A DNA stretch of 6,101 nt from an uncultured Opitutales bacterium. GTDB taxonomy: Bacteria > Verrucomicrobiota > Verrucomicrobiia > Opitutales > UBA2995. The first letter of the stretch is position 1, and the number at the start of each line of letters is the position of its first letter. The notes under the pieces were generated by a model, which saw nothing but the letters and a program-made list of their open reading frames with translations, was not told the origin of the DNA and searched no databases. Below, piece after piece: positions 1 to 6,101 of the stretch. The stretch is taken from assembly GCA_937920335.1 (NCBI GenBank), contig CALGUT010000766.1:1-6101 (forward strand), written 5' to 3'. Position numbers and translations under genes: made by a program.

Positions 1-2061
1 GGTAATCCAATTTTCGACGGCAGTATCCCATCTTTTTAGTTTTAAGGTGCCTTGACTTACCTGCCCTGCTAGCAGCGCTGCTGCTTTTTCCGGGGAAGGC
101 GTAGGCATTGACTGGGTTTGTAATTCAAGGTCACGAAACTTCCTGACTTTGATGGCCTCAACTCTTCGTATTGATGAGTTAAATACAACCTCTTCAGCTT
201 CGCTTAGATCTTCTGGAAATAGCTCCTGTAGCCAGTCTTCCTCAACAGCAGATGCCTGCCCGAGCAGGACAGATACGTCTTTGCCCTGGATTTCATTGAT
301 TTCCATGGCGACGATTAGCCCGAACCCTTTTACGATCGAATTTCGGTTGAGCTCACCACGGCGGCCGTGAACGACGGCACACCGCAGGGTCCCACCGTCT
401 AGGCGTTTGGCGAGCTGGTCGCTGAAACCGGATAAAATCGATTTTCGAAAGCCAACATCGGTTTCGTTGGTTTGGTTCAAATCAAGTCCTTGGCGTTCAG
501 CTAGTCGCAGAAACTGCTGGTATATACGTTGAGCCTGTCTCGCTGATCCGGCGTGAATTGCCAGTGCTCGGCAAGCTTCGATTTGGAACCGATAACCTTC
601 CGCGTAGTGGTAAGCCTGAATCTCCGCTAAGAGATCTGACGTGGTATTGTCTCCGAAGATTTTCTCACGTTCCTCATCAATCCGTTTATCGCGATGAGGG
701 AGTAACAGGCTCTTCCCTTGTGTGAGGGCTACCGCGAGGCAAACCGCTGGAACACATCCGTAATGGTTCGCGGTAAGCAACATACTCGCATGGCGGGGAT
801 GAGCGGGGAAAGCGACCATCTGTTTCCCGCGCTGAGTGAGCGAGTGTCGATCTCGTGTAAAAGCACCCAGATCGACCAATAGCTCCAACGCCCTTTGGTA
901 GCTTTTTTCGAGAGGTTTTTCGACCCAGTTAAAATGGTCCAAGTCCTCGATGCCCGCAGCTTTGAGCATTAGGAGCGTCTCAGATAAGTCGATGCACTTA
1001 ACTTCTGACGCGTCTTGGCGCGCCCGGGTTTCCTGATCTGCCTTGGACCACAGTCGTAAACAAATCCCCGGGGCTGTTCTTCCGGCGCGTCCGGCCCGTT
1101 GATCAGCGGAGGCGCGACTTATTTTATCAATTAGAAGCGTATTGATTCCGCGGTTCGGATCGTAATTGGCCTGTCTGGCTAATCCTGAATCGATAACGGC
1201 TGTGATTCCGTCGATAGTGATGGAGGTTTCCGCTACATTGGTGGCGACTATCACCTTGCGCTCACGATAGGTTTGAACCGCTGCGTCTTGCTGATCCGGT
1301 GGTAAGTCACCGTAAAGTGGAAGCACCTTCCAGCCACGCGCGCTTCGGTGGTTGGTGAGCTGTTCAATCGTCTTACGTATTTCGAAGGCGCCGGGCATAA
1401 AGATGAGCGCATCGCCGTCCGTGGTTTCCTGACTCCATTTTGAAAACGCCTCGGTAGCAGCTTCCCATACAGGCCTTTGATTTCCGGTTCCTAGTGGTTG
1501 ATAAGAAATTCTAACGGGGTAGCTCCGACCTTCTGTGGTGACGATTTCATGGGCTGGCAGGTATTCGCTGAGAATATCCGTGTTCAATGTAGCCGACATG
1601 ACCACGATTAGCAGATCTGGGCGTGCGGTTGCCTGAAGCTGTTTTGCCAGAGCCAGAGCAATATCTGCTTCGATGTGTCGCTCGTGAAACTCATCGAATA
1701 CGATGGCAGATATTCCTGTGAGTTTGGGATCTCCCAGTAGTTGCCTAACCAATACTCCTTCAGTGACTAATTTGAGCTTGGTTTGCTGAGTGGCCCGATT
1801 CTCAAAGCGAATCTGGTAGCCGACCTCATCTCCCAATGGGGTATTTCTTTCTTCCGCTATTCGTTTGGCGAGTAGGCGGGTTGCGAGGCGCCTCGGCTGA
1901 AGAATCACACATTGACCATTCTCAAGACAGCCGTGGTCGAGAAGCATTTGTGGGATCTTCGTGGACTTTCCTGACCCAGTAGGTGCTTTAAGTATGACTT
2001 GGCGGGTGCGACCAACGGCGGAGATAAATGCCTCCTCGATTTCGAAAATAGGTAGACTCAT
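1..2061 (-). CDS. hrpB: ATP-dependent helicase HrpB (DExH box), 3' end cut by window edge
   Basis: Superfamily 2 DExH helicase of the bacterial HrpB type, expected to be a cytoplasmic nucleic-acid-dependent NTPase; its physiological role is poorly defined in most bacteria. The reading frame is open for 687 codons from ATG at 2061 to the window edge without a stop. Motifs appear in order: Walker A APTGSGKST (residues 26-34), Ia LQPRRLAT (54-61), II DEFH (123-126), III SAT (156-158), IV-like LIFMPG (219-224), V NVAETSITIDG (275-285) and VI QRAGRAGR (321-328). A helicase-associated region follows (about 360-500), then an HrpB-like segment ending in KRWDTAVENWIT. HrpB proteins are usually a little over 800 residues, so roughly 130-150 C-terminal residues, including most of the HrpB C-terminal domain, are probably outside the window. 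HrpB is preferred over HrpA because of the DEFHER form of motif II, the overall size and the C-terminal pattern. The ATG overlaps the cupin stop (ATGA) and no clear Shine-Dalgarno precedes it, so translation is probably coupled. No frameshift is seen. Confidence 0.93.
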   Translation of the reverse strand, partial: MSLPIFEIEEAFISAVGRTRQVILKAPTGSGKSTKIPQMLLDHGCLENGQCVILQPRRLATRLLAKRIAEERNTPLGDEVGYQIRFENRATQQTKLKLVTEGVLVRQLLGDPKLTGISAIVFDEFHERHIEADIALALAKQLQATARPDLLIVVMSATLNTDILSEYLPAHEIVTTEGRSYPVRISYQPLGTGNQRPVWEAATEAFSKWSQETTDGDALIFMPGAFEIRKTIEQLTNHRSARGWKVLPLYGDLPPDQQDAAVQTYRERKVIVATNVAETSITIDGITAVIDSGLARQANYDPNRGINTLLIDKISRASADQRAGRAGRTAPGICLRLWSKADQETRARQDASEVKCIDLSETLLMLKAAGIEDLDHFNWVEKPLEKSYQRALELLVDLGAFTRDRHSLTQRGKQMVAFPAHPRHASMLLTANHYGCVPAVCLAVALTQGKSLLLPHRDKRIDEEREKIFGDNTTSDLLAEIQAYHYAEGYRFQIEACRALAIHAGSARQAQRIYQQFLRLAERQGLDLNQTNETDVGFRKSILSGFSDQLAKRLDGGTLRCAVVHGRRGELNRNSIVKGFGLIVAMEINEIQGKDVSVLLGQASAVEEDWLQELFPEDLSEAEEVVFNSSIRRVEAIKVRKFRDLELQTQSMPTPSPEKAAALLAGQVSQGTLKLKRWDTAVENWIT
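2058..2061 (-). other. ATGA stop/start overlap, cupin to hrpB
   Basis: On the minus strand the bases 2061-2058 read ATGA: ATG starts hrpB and TGA ends the cupin. No purine-rich Shine-Dalgarno is seen in the 20 nt upstream (the bases read roughly CTCGGTATACCTCGA), so hrpB probably depends on termination-reinitiation from the cupin. The overlap is seen; the coupling is inferred. Confidence 0.75.
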
Positions 2062-2426
2062 TCGAGGTATACCGAGCACTCCGGATCCCAGGAGGGTAGA
2101 CAAATAGCTAGAAAAACTACGTCCTGGTCAGTTTCGTTCCAGATTTTGTGGGGCACTCCTGTTGGTATCAAAATGGCATCTCCAGTAGTCACCTTCGATT
2201 GTTCCTCACCGAGAATCATCTGTGCTTCGCCGGATAGGATATAGTAAGATTCTTCCGCTGCTGGGTGGTAGTGCTTGGCGGCACCTTTTCCCGAGGGCAG
2301 TGTAATTTGGGCAACACCATGGCGCGGGTTTTTCGGTTCCGAATAGAGCCCGATTAGTTCGTGAATGATCTCTCCGGTTGGAGTGACCATGGGTTCTGCC
2401 TCGGGTGTTACTTTACCAATGTTCAT
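2058..2426 (-). CDS. Small single-domain cupin (cupin_2 family) protein
   Basis: A 122-residue single beta-barrel cupin, probably cytoplasmic, with no signal peptide or membrane segment. Both cupin motifs match the consensus exactly. Motif 1, G-x5-H-x-H-x4-E-x6-G, spans residues 46-66 with likely metal ligands His52, His54 and Glu59. Motif 2, G-x5-P-x-G-x2-H-x3-N, spans 82-97 with the fourth ligand His93. The N-terminal TPTGEIIHELIG and C-terminal LPSWDPE segments are typical of small cupin_2 proteins, and the length is normal for the family, which supports the ATG at 2426. Such proteins may be isomerases, epimerases, dioxygenases or sugar/ligand-binding proteins; the sequence does not say which reaction this one performs. 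The gene starts 4 nt after the stop of the hydrolase/DedA/ATP-grasp fusion and its TGA overlaps the hrpB ATG, so it is very likely co-transcribed with both. Only a weak, distant GAAG precedes the start. Confidence 0.93.
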   Translation of the reverse strand: MNIGKVTPEAEPMVTPTGEIIHELIGLYSEPKNPRHGVAQITLPSGKGAAKHYHPAAEESYYILSGEAQMILGEEQSKVTTGDAILIPTGVPHKIWNETDQDVVFLAICLPSWDPECSVYLE

Positions 2427-2430
2427 GATA

Positions 2431-5040
2431 CTATACTTCTACTTTCACTTTGTTTTTGTAATCAAGGTATTGTCGCAAAACTTGAAGGAAAGTTACCGGC
2501 TTGATGCCTGATTTGCGGTTTTGAGTTACGATCGCCGCTGCGATTTTCCATTGTTTGAAGAGTACTCGGTAGGCGGTGAAGACACTATTTTGTGGGTCAT
2601 AGATGGACGTTGCTTCTGAGGTTATTCCGTTTAATTCCAAGACGCGAATGTGCTCACCGAGCTGCAGGGCTTCTTTAGATGGGACTTTGATATCGTAGCG
2701 ACCGAAATAGAATCCGTCAAAACACTTTGAGATCCGATCGATTTCGGCCTCCAGGGCATCCGTCACCAAGTGGGTCCCGTCAAGAAACAGGCTTCCCCGT
2801 GAATGGGTGCCCAGTTCGGCCAGTTGTATGTCCTCTCCCCTTTTTGGAACTTCAAACAAACGAGCCGCATATTTCTTTATAAAAAATGGGGCCATGGCCA
2901 CTGCGCGTTCATCGTTCAAGATCAGGTTTTCTAGTGTCTGTGTGCCATCACCATGGACTTTCGTAAACCGTTTATCGGTGATCGTGAAGATGTGCCCAGT
3001 CAGTTCATCCGGGAGCCTGTAATAGAAAATGCCGTATTCCCTTCCATCGATGTACTGCTGCACAATTATGTCATCCTGACTGTCGTCCAGATAGGCTCTC
3101 GCGTCCATTTCAGAACGGATGATGGCAACGCCAAGACCTCGCTCACCTATATCGGGCTTGAAGATAACCGGAAATTGAAGCGATGGATTTTGCTGAAGAT
3201 GTTCTAAGTGAGCCCATTTTTCGGTCGGATCCAATTCTTGTGAAATGACTCCGAAGGGTGGGATCACCTCACCAGCTGGCTTGAGGGCGTTGAGGATCTG
3301 TTGTTTTGACTCGAGAACTAAACCGCTCATCGGCATTCCCGGGTTGGTTGCGGTAAACCAGGTTGGACAACGCTGTTTCAGGCAGAGCCAAACAACATAC
3401 AAAATAATCGGAGGATAGAACTTCCAAAGCGGCCAATACTCCCAACGAGAAAAACGCATCCATTTACCCTGCAATAGCCTCCGCCCACGATAGCTGAAAA
3501 GCGGCACGATGAGCTTCAGGAGAACGAGCATTGATAGGACCATGCCCACGAGACCGAACAGGGCGAAATCCTGATACACCTCGAACCACTCGAGCATCTG
3601 TCCGCCGAGTAAGGTGCTTACGCCGACCAATAATGGAGTCCACAGAATGGCTGCGCATAGGAAATAAAATGAAAATCTCCAGAAGTTTACGCCGAGGATA
3701 CCCGCGGTGAAGTAGGTTGCCAATCGTGTCCCAGGGAAAAAGCGTGTGATGAAGATGAGGGCAAACCCTCGTTTTTCGAACCATTGAGAGCTCCTCAGGA
3801 TATCGGTTTCCGATATAAACCATTTGAGCGGAGCTTTGCGTACGAAGTCTTTGCCCAGAACTCGACCTGCCAGATATAATAGCAGGTCACCTACAAAAAT
3901 GCCAATCAGGCAAGCCGACGTTGCCAGGGAAAAACCCATTACGCCTTTGGCAACGAGGATCCCTGCGCTGATGGAGGTGAGGTCTTCACTCACGAAAGTT
4001 GCGACCGCAAGTAGGATCCAAAGCACAACTAATCCTATGCCTTCCACTGTCCGAGCTGGGTATAGAAAAGCTTCTTCAGCTTTTTGAACACGATTTGGTA
4101 GTGCTTGAGTGCGGGTAAGCGCATCACCTTCTTCAGTACGATAAATAAAATTGGCCATATGCGGCCCGGTTATCTCAGGTTTCGAGATGATAAATACGTG
4201 GCTCCCTGGTAGTAGGGTTAGTTCACTCTGTGGAAGGATGCGGAAATGTTCCTCGGCCGCTTCGATGGGAACCAGGGGATCATCTTCAGCATGTAAAATC
4301 AGTGTCGGGGCTTCCAGTTTCTCAAGATAGCCGCGGAGAGGGCGTTGGTCGGTATCGAAAAAATTACGTGCGTATGGAACGTTGAGGATCGCATAGTCCA
4401 TCCATCCGAAATGGGGAAGGCATTCCTGGAGGATCCAAAGTCCGCCTAATTGGGCTCCATGAACCGCATGATTGATCAGATAGTCTCCGAGCAGTTCCAG
4501 TTCCTGTACCCCAATAGAGGATACGAGCTGCATGGATTTCACTTCCTCTGAAAAAGCATTTGCATATTCAATCGCTACTCCGCCTCCCATACTGTAACCA
4601 GCCAAGTGAAATTGACCGATCCTCAGCTGGGCCATAAGTTGATTCAGATAGTACGCATGAGCCTGAATGGAATAGTCGCGAATCGTTCGAGTGGAACCTC
4701 CAAATCCTGGTAGATCAGGAACGATTAACCTAAACTGACCGCGCAGGTTGTTAACGATTGGTTCAAGAGAAGAGGAAGCAACGGGGCTACCATGAAGAAT
4801 CACGAGTGTCGGCGCATCTGGCTTATTGGCTGGTATATCCAAGTAAGCCATACTGACCTTATTCTCCATCTGTTTCGTTCCATCCATTTCGTAGACATCG
4901 ACGAAGGATTGATCGTCAAGGTAGGGGGACTGATCAGGCTGAAACAGACGGATTAGGTGAGAGACGCCCAATACGATCAGATACAGTAGCAGAAATCGCC
5001 GAAAAGTGAATACTCGCTGTTTCTGTTTCTTGACTACCAT
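2431..5040 (-). CDS. Three-module membrane protein: alpha/beta hydrolase – DedA (VTT/SNARE-associated) – ATP-grasp ligase-like
   Basis: An 869-residue protein with three recognisable modules in one uninterrupted frame. (1) A Lys/Arg-rich N-terminus and one hydrophobic helix (about 16-31), a signal anchor. (2) Alpha/beta hydrolase, about 45-300: oxyanion-hole HGS (83-85), nucleophile elbow GYSMGG with Ser150, acid Asp254 in DDPLVP, base His281 in PGSHVF; the triad is intact. (3) DedA/VTT domain, about 325-515: an AG-x-L motif near 359, GDLLLYLAGR (384-393), and RFFPGTR with Arg433 and Arg439, the paired arginines characteristic of DedA transporters. (4) A basic loop (516-532), a Trp/Pro-rich hydrophobic segment (533-555), then an ATP-grasp-like domain, about 565-835: FKPD with Lys628, glycine-rich GERGLGV (632-638), QQYIDGREYG (661-670), GRYDIK (780-785) and Mg-ligand-like LELNG (Glu802, Asn804). 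DedA proteins are proton-dependent membrane transporters, some handling lipids such as undecaprenyl phosphate. ATP-grasp enzymes join a carboxylate to an amine or thiol through an acyl phosphate. A role in modifying a membrane lipid or envelope precursor is inference; the substrate is unknown. The start at 5040 is 3 nt after the NRDE stop, with no good Shine-Dalgarno, suggesting coupling. Confidence 0.92.
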   Translation of the reverse strand: MVVKKQKQRVFTFRRFLLLYLIVLGVSHLIRLFQPDQSPYLDDQSFVDVYEMDGTKQMENKVSMAYLDIPANKPDAPTLVILHGSPVASSSLEPIVNNLRGQFRLIVPDLPGFGGSTRTIRDYSIQAHAYYLNQLMAQLRIGQFHLAGYSMGGGVAIEYANAFSEEVKSMQLVSSIGVQELELLGDYLINHAVHGAQLGGLWILQECLPHFGWMDYAILNVPYARNFFDTDQRPLRGYLEKLEAPTLILHAEDDPLVPIEAAEEHFRILPQSELTLLPGSHVFIISKPEITGPHMANFIYRTEEGDALTRTQALPNRVQKAEEAFLYPARTVEGIGLVVLWILLAVATFVSEDLTSISAGILVAKGVMGFSLATSACLIGIFVGDLLLYLAGRVLGKDFVRKAPLKWFISETDILRSSQWFEKRGFALIFITRFFPGTRLATYFTAGILGVNFWRFSFYFLCAAILWTPLLVGVSTLLGGQMLEWFEVYQDFALFGLVGMVLSMLVLLKLIVPLFSYRGRRLLQGKWMRFSRWEYWPLWKFYPPIILYVVWLCLKQRCPTWFTATNPGMPMSGLVLESKQQILNALKPAGEVIPPFGVISQELDPTEKWAHLEHLQQNPSLQFPVIFKPDIGERGLGVAIIRSEMDARAYLDDSQDDIIVQQYIDGREYGIFYYRLPDELTGHIFTITDKRFTKVHGDGTQTLENLILNDERAVAMAPFFIKKYAARLFEVPKRGEDIQLAELGTHSRGSLFLDGTHLVTDALEAEIDRISKCFDGFYFGRYDIKVPSKEALQLGEHIRVLELNGITSEATSIYDPQNSVFTAYRVLFKQWKIAAAIVTQNRKSGIKPVTFLQVLRQYLDYKNKVKVEV

Positions 5041-5043
5041 CTT

Positions 5044-5772
5044 CTAGTCGCGAGCGATGGATTGTATTACGGGGATCTCGAGGGTTGCGTCGTCACCGGG
5101 TCTCGCCTGGTAGCCCAAGGATACCCTATGTTTCCGGATTTCTGCGCGGCAGATACTTACCGTTTTTGCATCCGATCTTGTCATTAATACTGCGTGTGTT
5201 GTTGGAAGGGGTAGTTCACTGGTGTGAAATTGTTCTAACGCGGTTGTGCGGTTCGCCTGAGATTCCAATGCGATTTTAAACTGTGCTTTCCGGGTGAGAA
5301 TGACTTCGTTGGTTTTGGAAGATGACGTTGAAATCGGTAAGTCCTCAGTTGTTGGATACGAAATATATTTTTGTTTTCCATCCCAGGTCATCAGCAGTGC
5401 GCAACCCGTTGCCTCGACCACGAGCAGATGCAGGGGAGGGTAGGGTTCGAAGTCTTCTTTGAGCGCTGCAGATTTTGCGTCCGAAAGGGCTGTGCATTCG
5501 GAAAACCTGAGTGGAAGGGCTCCTCTGGATTTTGGATTAGTCGGTTGGTAGCTAGTAGCCGCCTCGTAGTAGTTTAGCAGGCCAATTGTCAGTCCGTGCT
5601 CGTTGACGAGCAGCCAGGTACCACCGCCTTGCGGATCTTTTGGGCAAATATAGTGAGTCCCGTTGGCGGTCCCTATCGAGGGGGGAATGGCCAGTACTCG
5701 ATCTCTGCTTTCGTCGCGGTTAAAAAACAGGGTGTATCCGTCTTCCTGGATGCACCAGCTTACCGTACACAT
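5044..5772 (-). CDS. NRDE family (TANGO2-like) protein
   Basis: A 242-residue protein of the NRDE/TANGO2 family (formerly DUF833), full length for bacterial members. Diagnostic features are the MCTVSW N-terminus, FFNRDES (residues 16-22), which gives the family its name, DPQGGGTWLLVNEHG (46-60) followed by GLLN (64-67), SRG (82-84), and a C-terminal HAVLMTRSDAKTVSI block (193-207). Cys2 would become the N-terminal residue after methionine removal; this agrees with an Ntn-hydrolase-like fold in which an N-terminal Cys is the nucleophile, although catalysis by the family has not been generally established. The eukaryotic relative TANGO2 has been linked to heme trafficking and to lipid/CoA metabolism; transferring that role to this bacterial protein is speculative. 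No signal peptide or membrane helix is seen. The ATG at 5772 is fixed by the invariant MC start. It lies 13 nt inside the DinB-like gene, with an AGGA about 16 nt upstream, farther than optimal. The stop is 3 nt before the fusion gene. Confidence 0.93.
   Translation of the reverse strand: MCTVSWCIQEDGYTLFFNRDESRDRVLAIPPSIGTANGTHYICPKDPQGGGTWLLVNEHGLTIGLLNYYEAATSYQPTNPKSRGALPLRFSECTALSDAKSAALKEDFEPYPPLHLLVVEATGCALLMTWDGKQKYISYPTTEDLPISTSSSKTNEVILTRKAQFKIALESQANRTTALEQFHTSELPLPTTHAVLMTRSDAKTVSICRAEIRKHRVSLGYQARPGDDATLEIPVIQSIARD
5760..5772 (-). other. 13-nt overlap between DinB-like stop and NRDE start
   Basis: The NRDE ATG (5772-5770) lies inside the last codons of the DinB-like gene, whose TAA is at 5762-5760; the two frames differ. 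With only a distant AGGA in front, reinitiation by ribosomes finishing the DinB-like frame is a plausible way of translating NRDE. The overlap is directly visible; the coupling is inferred. Confidence 0.7.
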
Positions 5773-6101
5773 TGGGCGTTTTTGGATTTCCTAAAACGTA
5801 AGGTCGAGGGCGCCACGCCGAAGTCCTTGGGAAGATCCATGCCTTCATTCCCGCATAATGTGGCTATCAAGGCATAATGATGAATGGTGTGGCTGATCAA
5901 AAATTGTAACTCTCTTCGCACGCTTGAATCGCTCCAGATAGGAGCCGCTTCATGAGCCGCTCCGCTATCCATCTTCACTTTCAATGCGTCTGCGAGTTGC
6001 TGGGGTTCAAGAGATTCCAAAAACGTAATCAGATTCGTCATTTTACCGGATGCGTAATCCGGATCGATTTCGAGCATCTCGTCCCTAAGCCGTGCATCAT
6101 A
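5760..6101 (-). CDS. DinB-like (DinB/YfiT superfamily) protein, 5' end cut by window edge
   Basis: C-terminal part of a DinB-superfamily four-helix-bundle protein, ending at TAA 5762-5760. The frame stays open to the window edge: the codons upstream of the internal ATG at 6077 read YDARLRDE, which resembles the conserved (L)DYDAR-x-RD-x-x-IE segment of DinB_2-like proteins. The Met at 6077 is therefore probably internal, and the true start lies beyond 6101. About 113 residues are visible; relatives are usually around 160-180, so some 50-60 residues are missing. The strongest signature is SHTIHHYALI with two histidines spaced H-x3-H, the distal part of the usual three-His metal site, followed by the DFGVAPSTLRF tail. 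Members of this superfamily include metal-dependent thiol S-transferases and damage-inducible proteins of unknown activity. No specific reaction can be assigned here. The gene overlaps the NRDE gene by 13 nt, so the two are likely translationally coupled. Confidence 0.87.
   Translation of the reverse strand, partial: YDARLRDEMLEIDPDYASGKMTNLITFLESLEPQQLADALKVKMDSGAAHEAAPIWSDSSVRRELQFLISHTIHHYALIATLCGNEGMDLPKDFGVAPSTLRFRKSKNAQCVR

Noticed and set aside
149..370. Plus-strand open frame of 73 codons
   Set aside because: It is antisense to the HrpB frame, which is continuous and motif-bearing here. The Ser/Thr-rich composition is that of an antisense shadow.
1684..1695. DEFH in place of DEAH in motif II of the helicase
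   Set aside because: DEFHER is, from what I know of the family, the usual form in HrpB and supports the assignment; it is not a novel variant.
3269..3823. Two minus-strand open frames (3269-3463 and 3464-3823) end to end inside the large fusion
   Set aside because: They lie in a different frame from the fusion, whose DedA and linker motifs explain this DNA. Their translations are rich in Arg, His and Ser with no recognisable domain, so they are shadows and not evidence of a frameshift.
2431..5040. Fusion as an artefact of a missed stop codon
   Set aside because: The linkers between modules are long and plausible (a charged linker at about 301-325, a basic loop and Trp/Pro-rich helix at 516-560), the frame never shifts, and no strong internal ribosome-binding site with a start is evident at the module borders.
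2807..5877. Several plus-strand open frames of 64-93 codons (2807-3022, 2953-3207, 3824-4087, 5085-5279, 5371-5577, 5596-5877)
   Set aside because: All are antisense to well-supported minus-strand genes, have no domain signature and do not form a coherent set.
5760..6077. DinB-like gene starting at the ATG at 6077 as a complete 105-residue protein
   Set aside because: The frame remains open upstream to the window edge and the extra codons (YDARLRDE) match a conserved DinB-family segment. The gene is cut by the window, not short.
1..6101. Mobile elements, CRISPR arrays, tRNA genes, riboswitches, terminators or promoters
   Set aside because: I found no repeat-spacer pattern, cloverleaf, transposase signature, inverted terminal repeats or hairpin with a T-run, and no non-coding gap longer than 4 nt that could hold them.

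Overview
The window is a stretch of compact bacterial chromosome in which every supported gene lies on the minus strand. Read in the direction of transcription (high to low coordinates) the order is: DinB-like four-helix protein (5' end outside the window), NRDE/TANGO2-family protein, an 869-residue alpha/beta hydrolase–DedA(VTT)–ATP-grasp fusion, a small single-domain cupin, and an HrpB-type DExH helicase (3' end outside the window). There are no tRNA or rRNA genes, CRISPR arrays, insertion sequences or long non-coding stretches. Coding density is essentially 100%.

The junctions suggest one polycistronic unit. DinB and NRDE overlap by 13 nt, NRDE and the fusion are 3 nt apart, the fusion and the cupin are 4 nt apart, and the cupin and hrpB overlap in an ATGA. 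None of the internal starts has a strong, well-spaced Shine-Dalgarno sequence, which fits translational coupling. The promoter must lie upstream of position 6101 and any terminator downstream of position 1 (on the minus strand); neither is visible.

The organism looks like a Gram-negative bacterium of moderate GC content (about half, judged by eye). Bacterial HrpB, the DedA domain and the NRDE/DinB pair do not fix a lineage. A member of the Verrucomicrobiota/Planctomycetota or a marine proteobacterium would be reasonable, but this is a guess.

The most interesting object is the three-module membrane protein. A signal-anchored alpha/beta hydrolase with an intact Ser-Asp-His triad is joined in one reading frame to a DedA-type membrane domain carrying the conserved R-x2-P-G-x-R signature, and then to an ATP-grasp ligase-like domain. 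Hydrolysis, membrane (lipid) translocation and ATP-dependent ligation in one chain suggest a lipid- or envelope-modifying machine. That function is inference only. The flanking NRDE, DinB-like and cupin genes may be accessory to it. hrpB looks like a housekeeping gene carried at the end of the transcript.
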